Source: Fulvia fulva (lineage: Eukaryota; Ascomycota; Dothideomycetes; Mycosphaerellales; Mycosphaerellaceae). Taken from it: a stretch of DNA of 64,000 nucleotides. Positions 22,047 to 35,138 of the stretch are shown in pieces. Under the pieces are notes generated by a model. It saw nothing but the letters and a program-made list of their open reading frames with translations, was not told where the DNA came from and ran no database searches. The stretch lies in assembly GCF_020509005.1 (NCBI RefSeq), contig NC_063015.1, positions 4,092,001 through 4,156,000 on the forward strand, written 5' to 3'. Each line of letters starts with the position of its first letter. Within the stretch, counting starts at the first letter, position 1. Position numbers and translations under genes: made by a program.

Positions 22047-22277
22047 TATTAACGAGCTAAGGGCCCCTTTAGACCCTAAAATTTGCGCGTCGAATCTCGT
22101 TAACCTTTAACGGTTAATTACGTAGTAGGGGTATATAGGGGTACTGCTAAGATATATATAGTTAGGAGGCGACCTTAGTAGGAAGGAGGATTTACGAAGA
22201 ATCTCTCTATAAGGCAAAAATACGGGAATCTAAAAATTTCAGATTTATTATCTTTTAGGATCACTATATATATTTTA
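22047..22277. repeat. solo LTR inserted in Gypsy-2 pol, left part
   Basis: Absent from the pol frame, which resumes at 27527. The insertion begins TATTAACGAGC (mutated TGTTAACGAGC) after CTAG 22043-22046, and its other part ends GTCTATA before CTAG 27523-27526. The two parts total about 325 bp with no coding content, which suggests a solo LTR. Its last 14 bases, 22264-22277, are the left target duplication of LINE B. Confidence 0.6.
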
Positions 22278-22520
22278 TAACCTAAGACGAAAAACGACCC
22301 ATCTCGGGTACTAGGACGAGGACCATTCAATCGATAGCCCTTATTAAGACGAGCAATCTACTCAAGCAGTAGCGACCCGCCTGCGCTGGCGGCGGCGCAA
22401 TTGTGATACAAAAAAACCCCAAAACCGAGGTCCCCTTCCCCTGAAGGCAGACCCTAGAATTGCGGAGTTACGGAGGACAACTGCCTAATTAGGAAGCGCG
22501 ACCCCGAGTACTAGCGAAGG

Positions 22521-23870
22521 ATGGCAACCAACGAGAGCCACAGCCTTGCGAACATTCTGCACCAAGAGTCAAACCGGGGAACAAACCAAGAAAAAACCTA
22601 GGACACAAGCCAAGGCCCACTATACAGAAAGCAGAGGCCAACGACAAACAACACAGCGTGGACGACCCTATATACGGAGGCGGAGAACTTACTAGGGGAT
22701 GACGAACACCTAGCCCGGGCATATAAGAACACTATAGCACAGCTACTAGGAGCGCTAAAAGCGCTATCATACCAAATCCCGAAGACAATCCAACAAGTAA
22801 CACAGAAGGCAGCCCAGAAACCAACTACATAGGCAACAGTAGCAGTAGGCAAGAATCAACCCCCTCCGAAGGCAAGTAAGGCGGTACGCCTATACATTAC
22901 TGATCCGGCGGAGAAACAAGAAATCGCAGCCCTAATAAGCAAGGAGATTGTCGACAGAATCGGCCAAAAGGAGGTAGTTAGGGCGAGGGTAGAGGCAACA
23001 GGCGTAGTAAGACTCTTTACCGCACAAGAGTCTAATAGACGAAAGCTAGAGACCTATAAGGAGTGGACTACTAAAGTCGCGAAGTCGGCACGAGTCTCCT
23101 ACTAACAGTATACCGTCATCGCCCACGGGGTCCCTAGGACATTCAAGGTCGAAGACCTTCCCCACCTCCAAGTACAGAACTAGAACACCTCCCTAGGAGT
23201 ACGACTAACGAAGGCGGCATGGCTATACAAGACAGTAGACCGAGAAAAGACGCATTCATCGCTTATTATTTGGGTAGAGACAGCGGAACAAGCTAACCAG
23301 ATATTAGACAATAGGCTATTCTGGAACTACGAGAGAATGGATACGGAGATCCATCAGAGCAGCCATAGGGTACTACAATGCTTCCAATGCCAACAGTACG
23401 GTCACATAGCCTCAAAATACGGGGAGAAGACCCCAAGGTGTCCTCACTGCGCAGGCCCACACTAGGGAAGGGAATGCCCAAAAAAGGAGAGCAGGTGCGC
23501 ATGCTACGGCAGAAGGCACCTAGCGTATTTAAGCCAATGCCCGGCTAGAATAGCAGCATAAGAACGAGCGAGACAAGCAAGGATCTCTACACTAGCTAGG
23601 TACCCCTAACGACAGCAGGAGGGACCTACCGTGTACAAGGGCTTCGAGCCGAGCAAAAGGAAGAGGGCAGAAGAGACGAACAAGGGAACCCAACCGCAAA
23701 CGTATCTACCTCCCGGTAGGCCTCGACACCTTAACCGGGCTACTAACGAACTAGGCCAAATGCGAATCTTTGGGGCGCCCTAGCGGCCCTAGGGCCAGCC
23801 GGACAGCGAGATATAGGCTCAGGAGACATAGCAGGTTAGCACGGAAATGGACCTCACGGATAACGAATGA
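22521..23870 (+). pseudogene. LINE B ORF1, CCHC RNA-binding protein (RIP stops)
   Basis: A 450-codon frame from ATG 22521 to TGA 23868-23870 without frameshifts. It has scattered TAG/TAA where glutamine or tryptophan is expected. A knuckle cluster is visible from about 23380 (CFQCQQYGHIA, then CPHCAGPH, then CACYGRRHLAYL). Some knuckle cysteines are mutated to tyrosine, as RIP of TGC or TGT gives TAC or TAT. The TGA overlaps the ORF2 start by four bases (ATGA). Confidence 0.87.
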
Positions 23871-26800
23871 TACTATACGACGACATCACTATCGTATAGT
23901 ACAACGTAAACAAAAGTAGGGACAAGGTCCAGCGCCACTTTCTACAAGAGCTAGACCCGCTACGGCACTACGTTATTACGGTATAGGAACTATAGATCAA
24001 CCCCTACGTAGGACTCCTAGCCACTTGTAATGACCGGAGATACCACACCGTAATCGCGGGCTAACGAGGCGTCATCCCGAGGACATGTATATACGTAAGC
24101 AAGACTATAGACCTTGAGTCGTGGAAGGTTATACTACCGTAGCAGGGCAACCTAGGAGACATAACATCAATCCAGATCGACACGACACAAGGCCCTATCC
24201 AGATCCATAACGTTTATAACCCGCCACCGCGGGGTCGGACGAGTAGGGAACTAGGAACCCTCGCCCACCTAGAGCGGACCCTAAGCCAAGACACGAAGTA
24301 AGTACTCCTCGGCGACTTCAACCTCCACCACCCACAGTGGGGACTCGAATTCACTCCCCCGTACGCATTTCTAGGGGGGAAGCTACTGGACATAACCGCA
24401 CGCTACGGAATGGCCTTAGTAACACCAAAGGGAACAGAGACGTAGAAGGCCCGTACTAGTGCAAGCACGATCGACCTATACTTTCTATCACGAGAACTTG
24501 AAGAGAGACTAGTCCAATGCCGACCGAACTACGCGCTAGAAGCCTCCTTAGACCATATCCCTATCTAAAGGACGCTAGGGGTGAAGGCGATAGAGGAGCT
24601 AGCAAACGAACCACGCCGTAACTAGAAGAAGGCACGCTAGGACGACATAAGAGGCTTCCTGATAGCGAACCTACTATAGCATAGAGAACTCGAGACGACA
24701 GCTCAGCTAGATCAAGCAGCGGAACAGATTACCTCGGTCATATGGCAAGCAGCGGAACAATACACGCCGTTACTCCGGCCCTTAACGTAGTAGAAGGCCT
24801 TCTGGACCCCTGAATGCTCTACGAAGGTAAGGGAGGCTAGAAGGGCAAGGCGACAGTGGACGAAGGAGCACACCTAAGAGACGTGGGAGCAATACTGCCA
24901 CGCGACATAAGAGAAGAAGGCACAGATAAGACGCGATAAGCTGCAGGACTGGAGAGCGACGATCGGGCTCGTTATAGAAAACCCGGAACAGATGTAGAGA
25001 CTTGCTAAATGGGCACGACTACCTAAAGAGCAACAAGCCCCTCACTTCCCCCTAATCGTAGACCGCGAAGGGATTGCCTAGGCTACGCCCCGGGGCAAGG
25101 CAAAAGCGTTAGCCGACCATTTCTTTTCGACGTAAGTAGAGGCAGACCTTACGGACATCGACCCGAGCACATACCCGGAACCCCTGGACATAGATTGGGC
25201 GGTTAGCTCTAACATAGTAACAGGAGTCATAAGTAAGCTAAAGGGACGAAAAGCCCTAGGCCTAGACAGGATACTAAACGTACTGCTAAAAGAGTGTAGA
25301 GAAGAGATCGCGCCGAGCCTTACAAACCTATTTACCGCGTGCCTACGGCTAGGGTATCACCCGAAGCCGTATAGAGAGTCTATAACAGTAGTGCTACGCA
25401 AGCTATAGAAGGAAGACTATACTTAGCCCAAGTCGTATAGACCAATAGCACTTCTAAATACGATAGGGAAGGTCCTAGAAAAGATAGTAGCCTAGAGACT
25501 TACGTAGCTTACCGAGGACAACCACGTACTCCTAGCAACACAGATGGGGGGAAGAAGCTAGCGATCGACACTAATAGCAATGGAGCTAATTACGGAGCAA
25601 ATTCAGACCCTCTAGCACTACGGTAGGAACCGAGCGGCGTCCTTACTATCCCTCGACATCGTAGGGGCCTTCGACAACGTCTCACACCAAAGGCTAATAT
25701 ATATCCTATAGCAGAAAGGCATCCCCTAGTAGGTAACGTCGTTCGTCTTCTCCTTTCTCTAGGAACGGACGACATACCTAGTCCTAGGAAGGTATACGTC
25801 CGACCCGGTAAAGGCAGAGACTGGAATACCTTAGGGATCTACTCTCTCCCCTATCCTGTTTCTGATATTTATGTCGGATCTAATCCCCCTACTCACCTCT
25901 CCGCAAACCTCAGCATCGGGGTTCGTAGACGATACAAACATCCTAGCCTAGTTAGACTCGACAGAAGAGAACTGTCGCCTCCTTAAAGATAGGCACAAGA
26001 AATGCGAGGAGTGGGCAAAGAAGCATAGTGCCCGGTTCGCCCCTGAAAAGTACCAACTTATACACTTTAGTAAAGCGAGAACACACTATAATATGAAGGC
26101 GGCGGTAAGAATCTAAGGCTACGAGACCAAGCTATCAGCGGAGCTACGAGTACTAGGGATCTGGCTCGACCCGAAGCTAAGCTAGAATGTATAGATTAAG
26201 AAAGCCCAGAGTCGAGCGCAAGTCAATGAAGCCTCGATAAAGAGGCTTACGGCATCTACATAGGGAGCAACATTCGACAAGGCAAGAGTAATGTATAAGG
26301 CGATCGTCAGACCAGCTATGTTATACGGGGCACAGATTTGGGGAACAGGAGGCGCAGGCAAGCCGATCCCGAAACGGATAGAGCAACCCCTAAACAGGAC
26401 ACAGGCAGGGAACCTACGTAGGGTACTAGGCGTATACAAGACAACGTCAACAAGCACGGTAGAAATGGAGACAGGAATACTACTAATCGGCTAGTATATC
26501 CGGGGAATAAGAATTCAATACGCGGTAAAGACGACAGGTTACCTAGTACAAACCACGATCTAGGAGGCAAAGAATAAGATAGAAAGCCGCTACCGGAGAG
26601 GGGCAGGATATAGGACAAGCCAAAAAGAGGATGACCTTACTACCTTTACGGCCGTATAGACAAGCACCGAATGGCTAGCACGAAAGGAGGAGGAGCGTAG
26701 GACTCGCCAGGCCGGCGGGAGCAAGGCTAAGACCCAAAACCTAGCGGAATAGATAGCGAGCTACCTATAGGAGCAGGACTGGAAAAGGAAGCCCCCTAAG

Positions 26801-27220
26801 ACAACAGGCCCGATAGCGCTCCGAGCCTTCTAGAGACACAATTACTAGCTATATAGGGACCTGACAAGGGCCGAAGCAAGCATAGCGATCCAAATCAGGT
26901 CCGAACATATTGGATTAAGGGCCTACCTGTTCAGGAGACGCGCACTAGACATCTATAGCCCAGCCTGCTAGTGTGGCTACCTATCGCAAAACCTAGAACA
27001 TATGCTACTACGATGCCCGCAGTGGGCGAGAGGTAGGGGAAATTGGAGGCACTAAGCGGGAAGGAGAGACTACAAGTCAATTATTAGGGACAAAGGCAAC
27101 ATTCGCCGAATCTCTCGGTGGATACTATAGTAGGGATACCTCTAGCAGTTTAGCCTCGCGAGCGAGACGGAGGAGTAGATAGACAAGAGGCGGAAGCGAG
27201 GGGGGTTGTAGATAGGGTAG
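23867..27220 (+). pseudogene. LINE B ORF2, endonuclease-reverse transcriptase (RIP stops)
   Basis: An 1118-codon frame from ATG 23867 in the overlap ATGA, with many TAG/TAA and no frameshift seen. APE endonuclease: the VLLGDFNLHHPQWG motif lies near 24305. Reverse transcriptase: ALGLDRI near 25255, YRPIALLNTIGK near 25435, ETGIP.GSTLSPILF near 25820 with the RIPped glutamine of PQG, and FVDDTNILA near 25922. A C-terminal cysteine-rich motif around 26970 has lost its first cysteines' spacing partner to RIP. No RNase H motif was recognised. Confidence 0.9.
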
Positions 27221-27414
27221 TCATCAGGGCAGGCCTATGACACTAGCGTACCCCTAACAAGGGAAATTTAAGACGACAACGAGGAGGAAAAGACAGGCGG
27301 GAAGGAGGAGGGGTTTTCACTAACACGGTTTCCCCTCTATATATACAAAAAACAAGATAGCATAGCTGCATAGGCCAAAGGGCACTACAACAGCTTAATG
27401 AAATATCTATCTAT
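27221..27414 (+). other. LINE B 3' UTR and CTAT-repeat tail
   Basis: Has TTTTCACTAACACGGTTTCC near 27314, CTGCATAGGCCAAAGGGCA near 27366 and AACAGCTTAATGAA before ATCTATCTATC. It corresponds block by block to LINE A's end and is repeated in reverse at 52811-53000. Confidence 0.7.
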
Positions 27415-27428
27415 CTATATATATTTTA

Positions 27429-27522
27429 CGGCCCGCGGACCGGCAAGTTTATACACCTACGCGTAAGCTATCCTAAGGTCACTAGGCGCGCCCTTACTTA
27501 CTAGGGTGGTTAGCCGTCTATA
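27429..27522. repeat. solo LTR inserted in Gypsy-2 pol, right part
   Basis: The remainder of the insertion at 22047-22277, separated from it by LINE B. It ends GTCTATA directly before CTAG 27523-27526, after which the Gypsy-2 pol frame resumes. Confidence 0.6.
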
Positions 27523-29000
27523 CTAGATATTTTATACGTCCCTAGTAGAACTCGGACTTATCGATCTTAATAGTAAGCACGGTATCTCGTAGCTTAATTA
27601 ATACCTTTCGTACGTATTCGACGTATTCCTCTAGAGTATCGCTAAAGATAAGGACGTCATCTAGATATACTAATATAAAGTCATCTAGATGTTCCTATAG
27701 AACCTTATTAATGTACAACTAAAAGGTTACGGGTCCGTTATAGAGGCCGAACGGCAATACGAGGCATTTGTATATACCGTAGCGTATTAAGAAAGCTATT
27801 AGCTACTCGTGCCCTTCCGCGATACGTAACTTATTAAAGGCTACTATAATATCTAATTTCGTAAAGTACTTCTTTCCGTATATACGGTGAAGCGTTTCCT
27901 ATATTAATAGAATAGGATAGCGGTTCTGAATAGTAATAGCGTTTAGTCTACGGTAGTTAATATATACTCGTAGCCCTCCTCTAGGCTTTCTTACTACTAA
28001 TACTAGTGCCGGTAACTAGCTTGTTTTCTAACCGGCCTTACGTACCTTACCTTCTAAAGTCTATTCGAGTAACTATTTCTTAACGGCTTTATTCTCCTTC
28101 TCGGCTAGTCCGTATAGCTTTCGATATAGCGGTTCTAAAGGTCTACCGGGTTTAATATAAATCTCGTAGTCGATACCTAGTCGGTAAGGTAGGAGTCCCT
28201 CGTAGTCCTTTACTAAGAAAGTATCTATAATATCGTAGTATATAGGCGGGAGCTTCTCTTTAGGATTGTAGTTAAACTGCTTATTTAAGAACTAATCTAG
28301 GTCATTAGCTACTATCGCGCTTAGTTTAAGGCTATTATTGTTATTATCGTCATCCTCGCGCCCCGTAGGTATAATATAGAAGTACTCGGCCCTAGGCCGG
28401 TACGCGTATATCTCCTATACGCGCTACGAGACTTCCTAGTAATCTACCTCTTTATCTACCTCTAGAGCGGATATATTTAGCTCCGCCCCTCCGGCTATAA
28501 ATCCTACTAATTGGCTAGTAAAGGGCTTTAGTCTATATTTCGTTTACTAGGTTCTACCGATATAGTTTAGAGATTATACTATTGTCGATGTCTTGTTATA
28601 TAGATAGTAACCGAAGTAGTAGTTAGATCTAAACGCTACCTCGCTAGTTTCCTAGAAGATATTCGGGTTATACGCGGAGAGCTACGGTAGTCTAAAGACG
28701 ATATTATATTCGAGGTCGGTAACGTAGTATAGTATTTACTCGTAATAACCGCCGATAACTACGTCTATAAGGCCTAAATATATAATCTAACGCGCTATAG
28801 CCGATCTATCTCCTAGTATTAATCGTCTGTTCTTCGTTAAAGGGATTAAGGGGGTTATATATTTACGTATAAATTTCTAATTAAGAAAGAGAGAGGTAGA
28901 GGTAGAATCTATAAGGCCGCGAGCCTTTTTATATTATATTATTACGGGTAACACTATATAAGGGTATATAGCTAGTTGTTGTTTATCTAGTATATATACC
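27523..29000 (-). pseudogene. pol: Gypsy-2 pol 5' half (protease, RT)
   Basis: Minus-strand frame read through RIP stops. Protease active-site region near 28885-28930 (ARGLIDSTSTS, a degraded DSG motif). RT: LPFGLYNGPVTF near 27725-27765 and catalytic YLDDVLIFS near 27650-27680. The segment KIDKSEFY near 27545-27575 leads directly into LGLIII at 22020-22046 once the nested insertions are removed. Confidence 0.82.
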
Positions 29001-31289
29001 AATATCTTAAGCTCCTTACTATAGTCCGTCTCTTACATTCTATATCTCTTAATCTTATACTCTTTCTATCTTAGAAAGTTCGGTTACTAACCGCTATCTA
29101 CTACGCTTAGGTAGCGGTCGTGCTATTTCTCTACTACTATAGGTCGGTAGTAAGGGAGCTAAGGTTCGGGTTAGCGTTCGCGTTATTTCGTAGGCGTAGA
29201 GAGCGGTAGTCGCCGTCGTAACTAGATATCGGGTATTCGGGGTTCGTTAACACGTACGAGCCTATATAGTAGCGGTAGTACTTACCCTACTTCTTAAGGT
29301 CCTCCCGCTACTTACGGTTTAATAAAGGTAGGTTCTATAAGTGAACCGGTAGGTCCTCCTTCTTCTTCGTACCTACGTATTATAGTAGTCGCTAGACAAT
29401 TATAGCGGTCGTACTAGTAGCTACGGCGCCTACGGTATTACTACCGCCCTATACGCCGTTATTGTTCGAATTAGGTTTACTTCGTAGGCGCTCCTTCTAT
29501 AGATATAGTCGGTCGGTCTCGTAGAAGCTCTTATCTAATACCGTATATTCCTTAATAATATCCTATATATCGTAAAAGCGTCTATCTACTTCCCTATCGC
29601 CGAAAGTCTTAATAAAGTACTTACGGTTTAGGCGGTTACGAAATAGTATTAGCTTAGTCTCGTCGGTCTACTCTATCTAAGTACGAAGCTTCGAGTAGCG
29701 AGCGTAGAAGGTAATAAAGGTCTCGCCCTACTCCTACTTATAAGTAGCGATATTAACTATAGCCTTAGTTCCTTCGTTACGGGTACCGTACTAGCGCGTT
29801 ATCTAATCTAGTAGTTCTTTACTAGTCTTAAACTCGTTAAATAATTGTTATCTAGGCACGGGGATATTCGGCTTAATACTTCTCTAAGGGTCACCCTATA
29901 TCTATCTATATATAAAATGTAGGCCGTCTACCTCGGAGCGGAAGGTAGTTATAGTTAGCTTAAGAAGTACGCTACTATACTAACTGTCGAAGTTAGGGTC
30001 GTTATCGTTCTTAAAGTACTTCGGGTTAGGCACGCCCTTACTATCCTCGATACCGCGTATTAGAGTACGGTTAATAGTAAATAGGCGTTCTAAAAGTTCG
30101 GTTAGGGGAGTCTATATACGGGTATTACGCGCTCGAGAGTCGCGACCGTTATTATTATTAGGTCGTAGACGGTTTCTATTACGTCCTTAGTCGCTATTAC
30201 TATTACCGTCATTATTATCGTTACTACTACCTCCGCCGCCGCCGCCTCTACTAGTAGCTTTACGATACTTACGTATTAGCTACTCGAGTAAAGTCTCGCG
30301 CGGAGGTAAATAGGAGGGTCGGCGACTAGAGCGGCCCTTACCTCTATTCTATATAGTGTCTTTAGTAGCTTAGAGTCGAGTCTTTAGATCGTTAACCTCC
30401 TTCTATAGAGCCTAGTTCTTAGCTTCGGTATCCTATACCTTCTTCTTCTCCTCTTATAACTTTACTAGGTTATAATCCTTCTTACTCTTTAGGTCTACGG
30501 CCATCTTCTATATTATAGCCTCCTCGCTTTATAGTATCTTATAGATACGATTATACTTAGTATATAGCGTAGTATACTAGGTGTTCTAGAGGTTATTAGC
30601 TCGCTCTATTATATCGAGTTATCTACCTTTAGTAATCGCTATATTTACTATCTATAGTACGAAGTCGTAGGTAGTCTTCGGGTACTAGGATACGAGGGTC
30701 GTACGTTTGTCTAGTATAACATTCTAGTATTCGGATACGAGAATATACTCTACCTCGTCGAGTAATAGGTACACCTCGTCTAGGTCGCCGCCTAGGTTCT
30801 CTTCGAGCTTAAACTTAAACAGTTCTATAAAGTCAATCTTACTACCTTCTTCTTACTCGAAGGCTTTCTAGTAAGCTTTATCAATTTCCTATTATAGCGT
30901 AATACCGGTGTCTACTATAACCCGCCGGTTATCGTCCTATATCTAACTCCGAGGAAAAGAGGAGAGGTCGGGGAAAAGAGATATACGCTACTTACCTTTA
31001 CCCTTAGGCTTTAGTAGCGGTAGTATACCGCCGTTTGTCTATAAAGTTATATTGTCTAGGTTTAGGGGAGGCGTAACGATACCTATCTCCTAACTATATA
31101 CGAGCGCGTAACTACCTACTAATAATGTCGCCGCGTTACGTTCTCTAGGTATTTACGCGCTATAGGCCTTACCGTATTCTATATTCTAATGCGACTCTAC
31201 GCGTTCTTCGAGTTCTATAGTTCTATCTATTCCTATTATTACGCGTCCCTTACCTAGATCCGCGATCTAGGTAGGGTAGTAGAACAAAC
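29001..31289 (-). pseudogene. gag: Gypsy-2 gag with coiled coil and zinc knuckle (RIPped)
   Basis: Minus-strand remnant. Near 30340-30480 a charged heptad-rich stretch reads as a coiled coil, followed by an arginine-rich and glycine-rich linker near 30150-30300. A zinc-knuckle-like segment lies near 29230-29290 (CYRC-like, with cysteines partly changed to tyrosine). Gag with an N-terminal coiled coil is known from some fungal gypsy lineages. The element at 62738 has a similar architecture. Exact start and stop cannot be set because of RIP. Confidence 0.65.
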
Positions 31290-31473
31290 TATAAGGGCGC
31301 GCGTACTATAGAGTCTAAATAAGAGAGTTGTTATTCTACGAAGCTACGAAAGAGGAGCGCGAGGCGCGGCGAAGTTATAAAGTGAAGCTAAGCCGTACTG
31401 ACCTAATACGGAAGGTCCGCGGTTTACCCGGGCCGACGTAGCTATAGTAGGGGGTCGCGGGCCACCCGTAATA
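31290..31473 (-). repeat. Gypsy-2 5' LTR
   Basis: 184 bp, partner of 18725-18908 and slightly less mutated (it keeps GGGCCACCC where the other has GGGCTACCC). It ends CCCGTAATA followed by GCGTA. Confidence 0.85.
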
Positions 31474-31649
31474 GCGTAGTTTCTATATCTTTAACCTATT
31501 ACTTTATAGGTCCTTCGTAGTACGTATTCTACGGTTAGTAAAGGAGGTCTAATAAAGTATAAGGGAGCCGTTCTTAATATAGGATAAATAACGAAGTTGT
31601 TAGATAGGGTATCTAGGAGGAGTATAAGGTATAGAAAGTTAATATATAG
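31474..31649. other. unassigned AT-rich spacer
   Basis: About 175 bp between the Gypsy-2 LTR and the LINE C1 tail. No recognised feature. In LINE C1 orientation, the sequence right after its tail is TATATATTAACTTTC. Confidence 0.6.
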
Positions 31650-31819
31650 AGATAGATTTGTCATTCCCCTATTCTAGGACTCTATCCGGCCTATATAGGT
31701 ATATATCTATTGTTATATACAAAGGGAAACCCGAATAGGTAAAAGCCCTTCCCGCCCCCGACTACTCCTTATCTAGTTTAGCTTTCCCTCTGAACATACG
31801 TAGTCTATATCACTACCCC

Positions 31820-34800
31820 GTTAGCCCCCGCTCCTAGCCGGTCTCGTCGCGCTACGTCGTGTCCTCTCTTCCTATACTACTCCTACTAGGCGGTACTGTT
31901 CTAGCTAGCCCTTCTCTAGTATCTAGTTCGTAATACGCCGTAGGTCCTTAGCGTTATTAAGAAGTGCCCTAATCGTCCGGTTCCTCGCCTTTACTATCTA
32001 CTCCCCCCTTCCTAGCGACCACCTCGGACAGACGAGGAGTACGTACCGTACGTTCTAGGAGCGATAGCCGTAGGGGTAGCTAGTATTCGTGTATCCTAGA
32101 ACCTTCCTCTATAATAGGTACCCCTAGAGGCCGATATGTTCGCTTTGTAGTTAGGTTACTATACTACTCTATACCCTCGTAAGGCGGTAGTAGATAAGCT
32201 TCGGGGGGTGCTTAACCGCGGATTTTGTAGCTAACTATTCCTTAGGTTATCCCGCTAGCTAAGGGCGTCTACTATGCCCTACAACCTAGTTATTCCACCT
32301 CTCTTTCTATAGTTGCTCTATAAACGATTTCTTACCTTCCTATTATATTGCTAGCTATTCGTCCCTTACCTAGTAGTTCGGCTCGTTTCCGGGTCGAATG
32401 CCCCTATACGCTAGTACTGATTCGCGGGCCCTTACGACTACACTAGCGATGACCTTCTATACTAGGTACTGTGCCGACTTGCCTAAGTAGGAGGTCCGTA
32501 GTCCCTAGATATATAGGTCGATCGGCGGTATAGCGGTCTCGTACTTAAGTATCCTCGTTAGTATCGACTTATATACCCCGGTGACCTTCCTTAGGCATTA
32601 GTTTTCGATCTTCGCTAGCGGCGCGACGAGTCCCTTCGATAGGCAGGCCCTCTCGCCTAAGGACTATACTTAGCTACTATAGGTAAGGACTGGCCGTATA
32701 ATAGCCGTATATAGAAGTCGTAACTGCCGGAAGTCCGCCCCCTATATAGACGTAGTAAGCCTCTAGTATAATGCTATATTCTGTTTAGCTTTCCGTAATA
32801 TTGCCTATACGTGCTTCCTCTACCGTAGCGCCGGGTCCACCTATAGTCCGAGGATCCTAAGCTGATTTGCCGGGTTAGTCGTATACCCCTATATCTAGAT
32901 AGAAGCTTATATATTGTGGAACCGTAGCCGGCGCGTAAAGTGTATTAGATTTTCCTTTTCTAGGGCAAACCGAGCCCCGTGCCTCCTAGCCTAGTCCTCG
33001 TAGATCTTGTGCTTCTCTTCTAGTAGCCTACAGTTCTCCTTAGTCGAGGAAGACTACGCTAGGATGTTTATGTCGTCTACGAAGCCGCTCGTAGCGGTGT
33101 TCTGGGATTCTAGGGCTAGGAGTAGCGTCGCTATAAAGAAGAGGAACAGAATAGGTACTAGCGTTAAGCCTTACGGGATTCTAGTATAGACTACTTGAAA
33201 TGGGCTTCTATACTAGCCGACTAGGATCGACGTACTACGGTTTTAGAGGTAGGACCGTACGAAGTTAACAAGCTACTTAGGGAGTCCTTTCGACCTTAGG
33301 ATATAGACTAGCCGCGGGTATAACACGTAGTCGAAGGCTCCCGATATGTCTAGGCTAAGTAAGGAAGCCACCTTGTCCCTATTCTTATACTAGATAGCCT
33401 TTACCTAAGAGGTAATAAGTTCTATCGCGGATAGCGTCGATCGCTATAGGCGCGTACCTATCTAGGTGTCCGGGAGTAGGGAGTGTTCCTCTACCGCCTC
33501 GGAGAGTCTCGTTATAACTAGCTTCTTAAGCGCCTTCCTAAGAGTGTTAAGGAGCGCAATTAGGCGGTACGACTTTACCTACGTATAGTCTTCCTTCTAC
33601 GGCTTACGTAGGACCACTATCGTCGATTATTTAAAAGCTATCGGGTAGTACCCGGTCTATAGATAGGCGTTAAAGATCGCTATAACTACTAGGGCTAGTT
33701 GATCTCTACACTTCTTTAGTAGCTCGTTTAGGATCCTATCCGGCCCCGGGGCTTTCTTCGCCGGTAACTTCCTTAGTATAGCGGCAACTTCTCCCTCGGA
33801 CACCTCCTATTAGACCGCGATACTAGGGGCTAGGGGAGTAGAGCTATTTATATCGCTTAGATTAGCCTCGACTAGGGGCGGGAAGAACTTGCTAGCTAGT
33901 AGACGCGCCTTAGCCTCGGGGTCGCTAACCGGGCTACTAGGCGATTGTAGCGCTAGGATAGAGAAGGAGGGGCCCTGTATAGGGTCCTGTCGGGCCCATT
34001 TCGCTAGCTTCTACATCCTTTCTAGCTTGCCGGCGATTTCTTCTACTATAGCCCTCTAGCCAACTGCTTTCTCCCTTCGTATTATAGCTTTCTTCTATTA
34101 GTATACCTCCCTATATACGTTCTAGGCCTCCTCGCTATAGCTGCTCGTCTATACCCGGCGGGCTCTCCTTGCTTCTCTTACTACCGTAGTGTACTCCGGC
34201 GTCTAGTATAGTTTAGACTATATCGTTAGTTAGGTAAGCGGAACGTAAAGTAAGGTCGCTTTTCTTATTTCGTCTATTAACCCCTAGACTACTTCGTCTA
34301 TCTCGTCTTTACTATTGTATTACTACTACGCGATCTAGACTAGCCTCTTAGAGTTATCGAGGTACGCCTAGATGTTAGCCTAGTAGGCCTTTCCCTAGTT
34401 TAGCTTAGGGGTTCTCGCTAGTATACGTTATATCTATATCGTAATAGAGGTCCTGACTAGCATATAGTCTAACGACGCCTCGAGTTTATATTCGATCCTA
34501 TAGTAGGTTACCGTATAGTAGTAGCTATCTAAGATCTAGGAGAGGTCGATCGTGCCTTAGAGTCCCCCTCTCTTCTAGGTGCCTAGGTCCTTCGGGGTAT
34601 TAAGGGCAATTGCGTTGCTCGCCATTAAGTCGAGTACTTCGTCGGCTATAGGGTACGGCTATATAAGGCTTTCCTAGGAAGGGTAGTATATATTAAAGTC
34701 TCCTACTACGATGTGGCACCCTTGTCTCTTAAGCGCACTGTCTAGGTGTCTATAGACCCCTAGGTCGCGGCTAGACCTCGAGGCTAGCGGTTATATATAT

Positions 34801-35138
34801 AGGTTGTATATCTAGGTGCTACCTACGTAGAGGGAGGTAATATCGCCCCCGCCTTCTTCGTCTACGTAGTACACTACCTCCTAGTCGGATTCTAGTATGT
34901 CCTTACTAACATAGAAGCACGTACGGGGTCTACCGTCGCCTCGTAGGTATGTCGTATAGCCTAGTGACTTATAGGTCGTTAGTCTCTTATAGTACGGGTT
35001 AATCTATAGCTCCTAGATTATAAGGACGTAGTGGACGCGCGGGTCCGCCTCGTATAGGAAATGGTTCTAGACTATATCCTTGCTATAGTTAACGTTATAC
35101 TAGAGGATGCTAAGCGTGTCGAGGCTAGTTATCGGCAT
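31820..35138 (-). pseudogene. LINE C1 ORF2, endonuclease-reverse transcriptase
   Basis: Starts at the ATG at 35136-35138. Read on the minus strand, HIVVGDFNIYYP (endonuclease) lies near 34680-34720, the RT fingers near 33740 (KAPGPDRILN) and FVDD near 33065-33090. Stops are TAG/TAA. The 3' boundary is approximate. Confidence 0.82.

Larger units (their letters stand above)
22278..27414 (+). mobile_element. LINE B, full-length Tad-like LINE, moderately RIPped
   Basis: About 5.1 kb flanked by CTATATATATTTTA at 22264-22277 and 27415-27428. It comprises a 243-bp 5' UTR, ORF1, ORF2, a 3' UTR and a CTAT-repeat tail. It is clearly a different family from LINE A, although gene order and the terminal blocks are shared. 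A related 3' end is found in the chimera at 52811-54736 and an internal fragment at 55988-56430. Confidence 0.93.
18725..31473 (-). mobile_element. Gypsy-2, heavily RIPped Ty3/gypsy element with nested insertions
   Basis: Bounded by 184-bp LTRs at 18725-18908 and 31290-31473 with mutated TG...CA ends (TATAAGGG and CCCGTAATA). Orientation is minus: gag lies to the right, pol to the left. After removing the nested solo LTR and LINE B, pol is collinear across the gap (22046 to 27527 on the plus strand). Protease, RT, RNase H and integrase remnants can be read through RIP stops. The five bases outside the two LTRs (GCTCT and GCGTA) do not match, so no target duplication is seen. Confidence 0.88.

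Noticed and set aside
33007..33189. Plus-strand 60-codon frame within LINE C1
   Set aside because: It overlaps the RT FVDD region of the minus-strand LINE and has no independent support.
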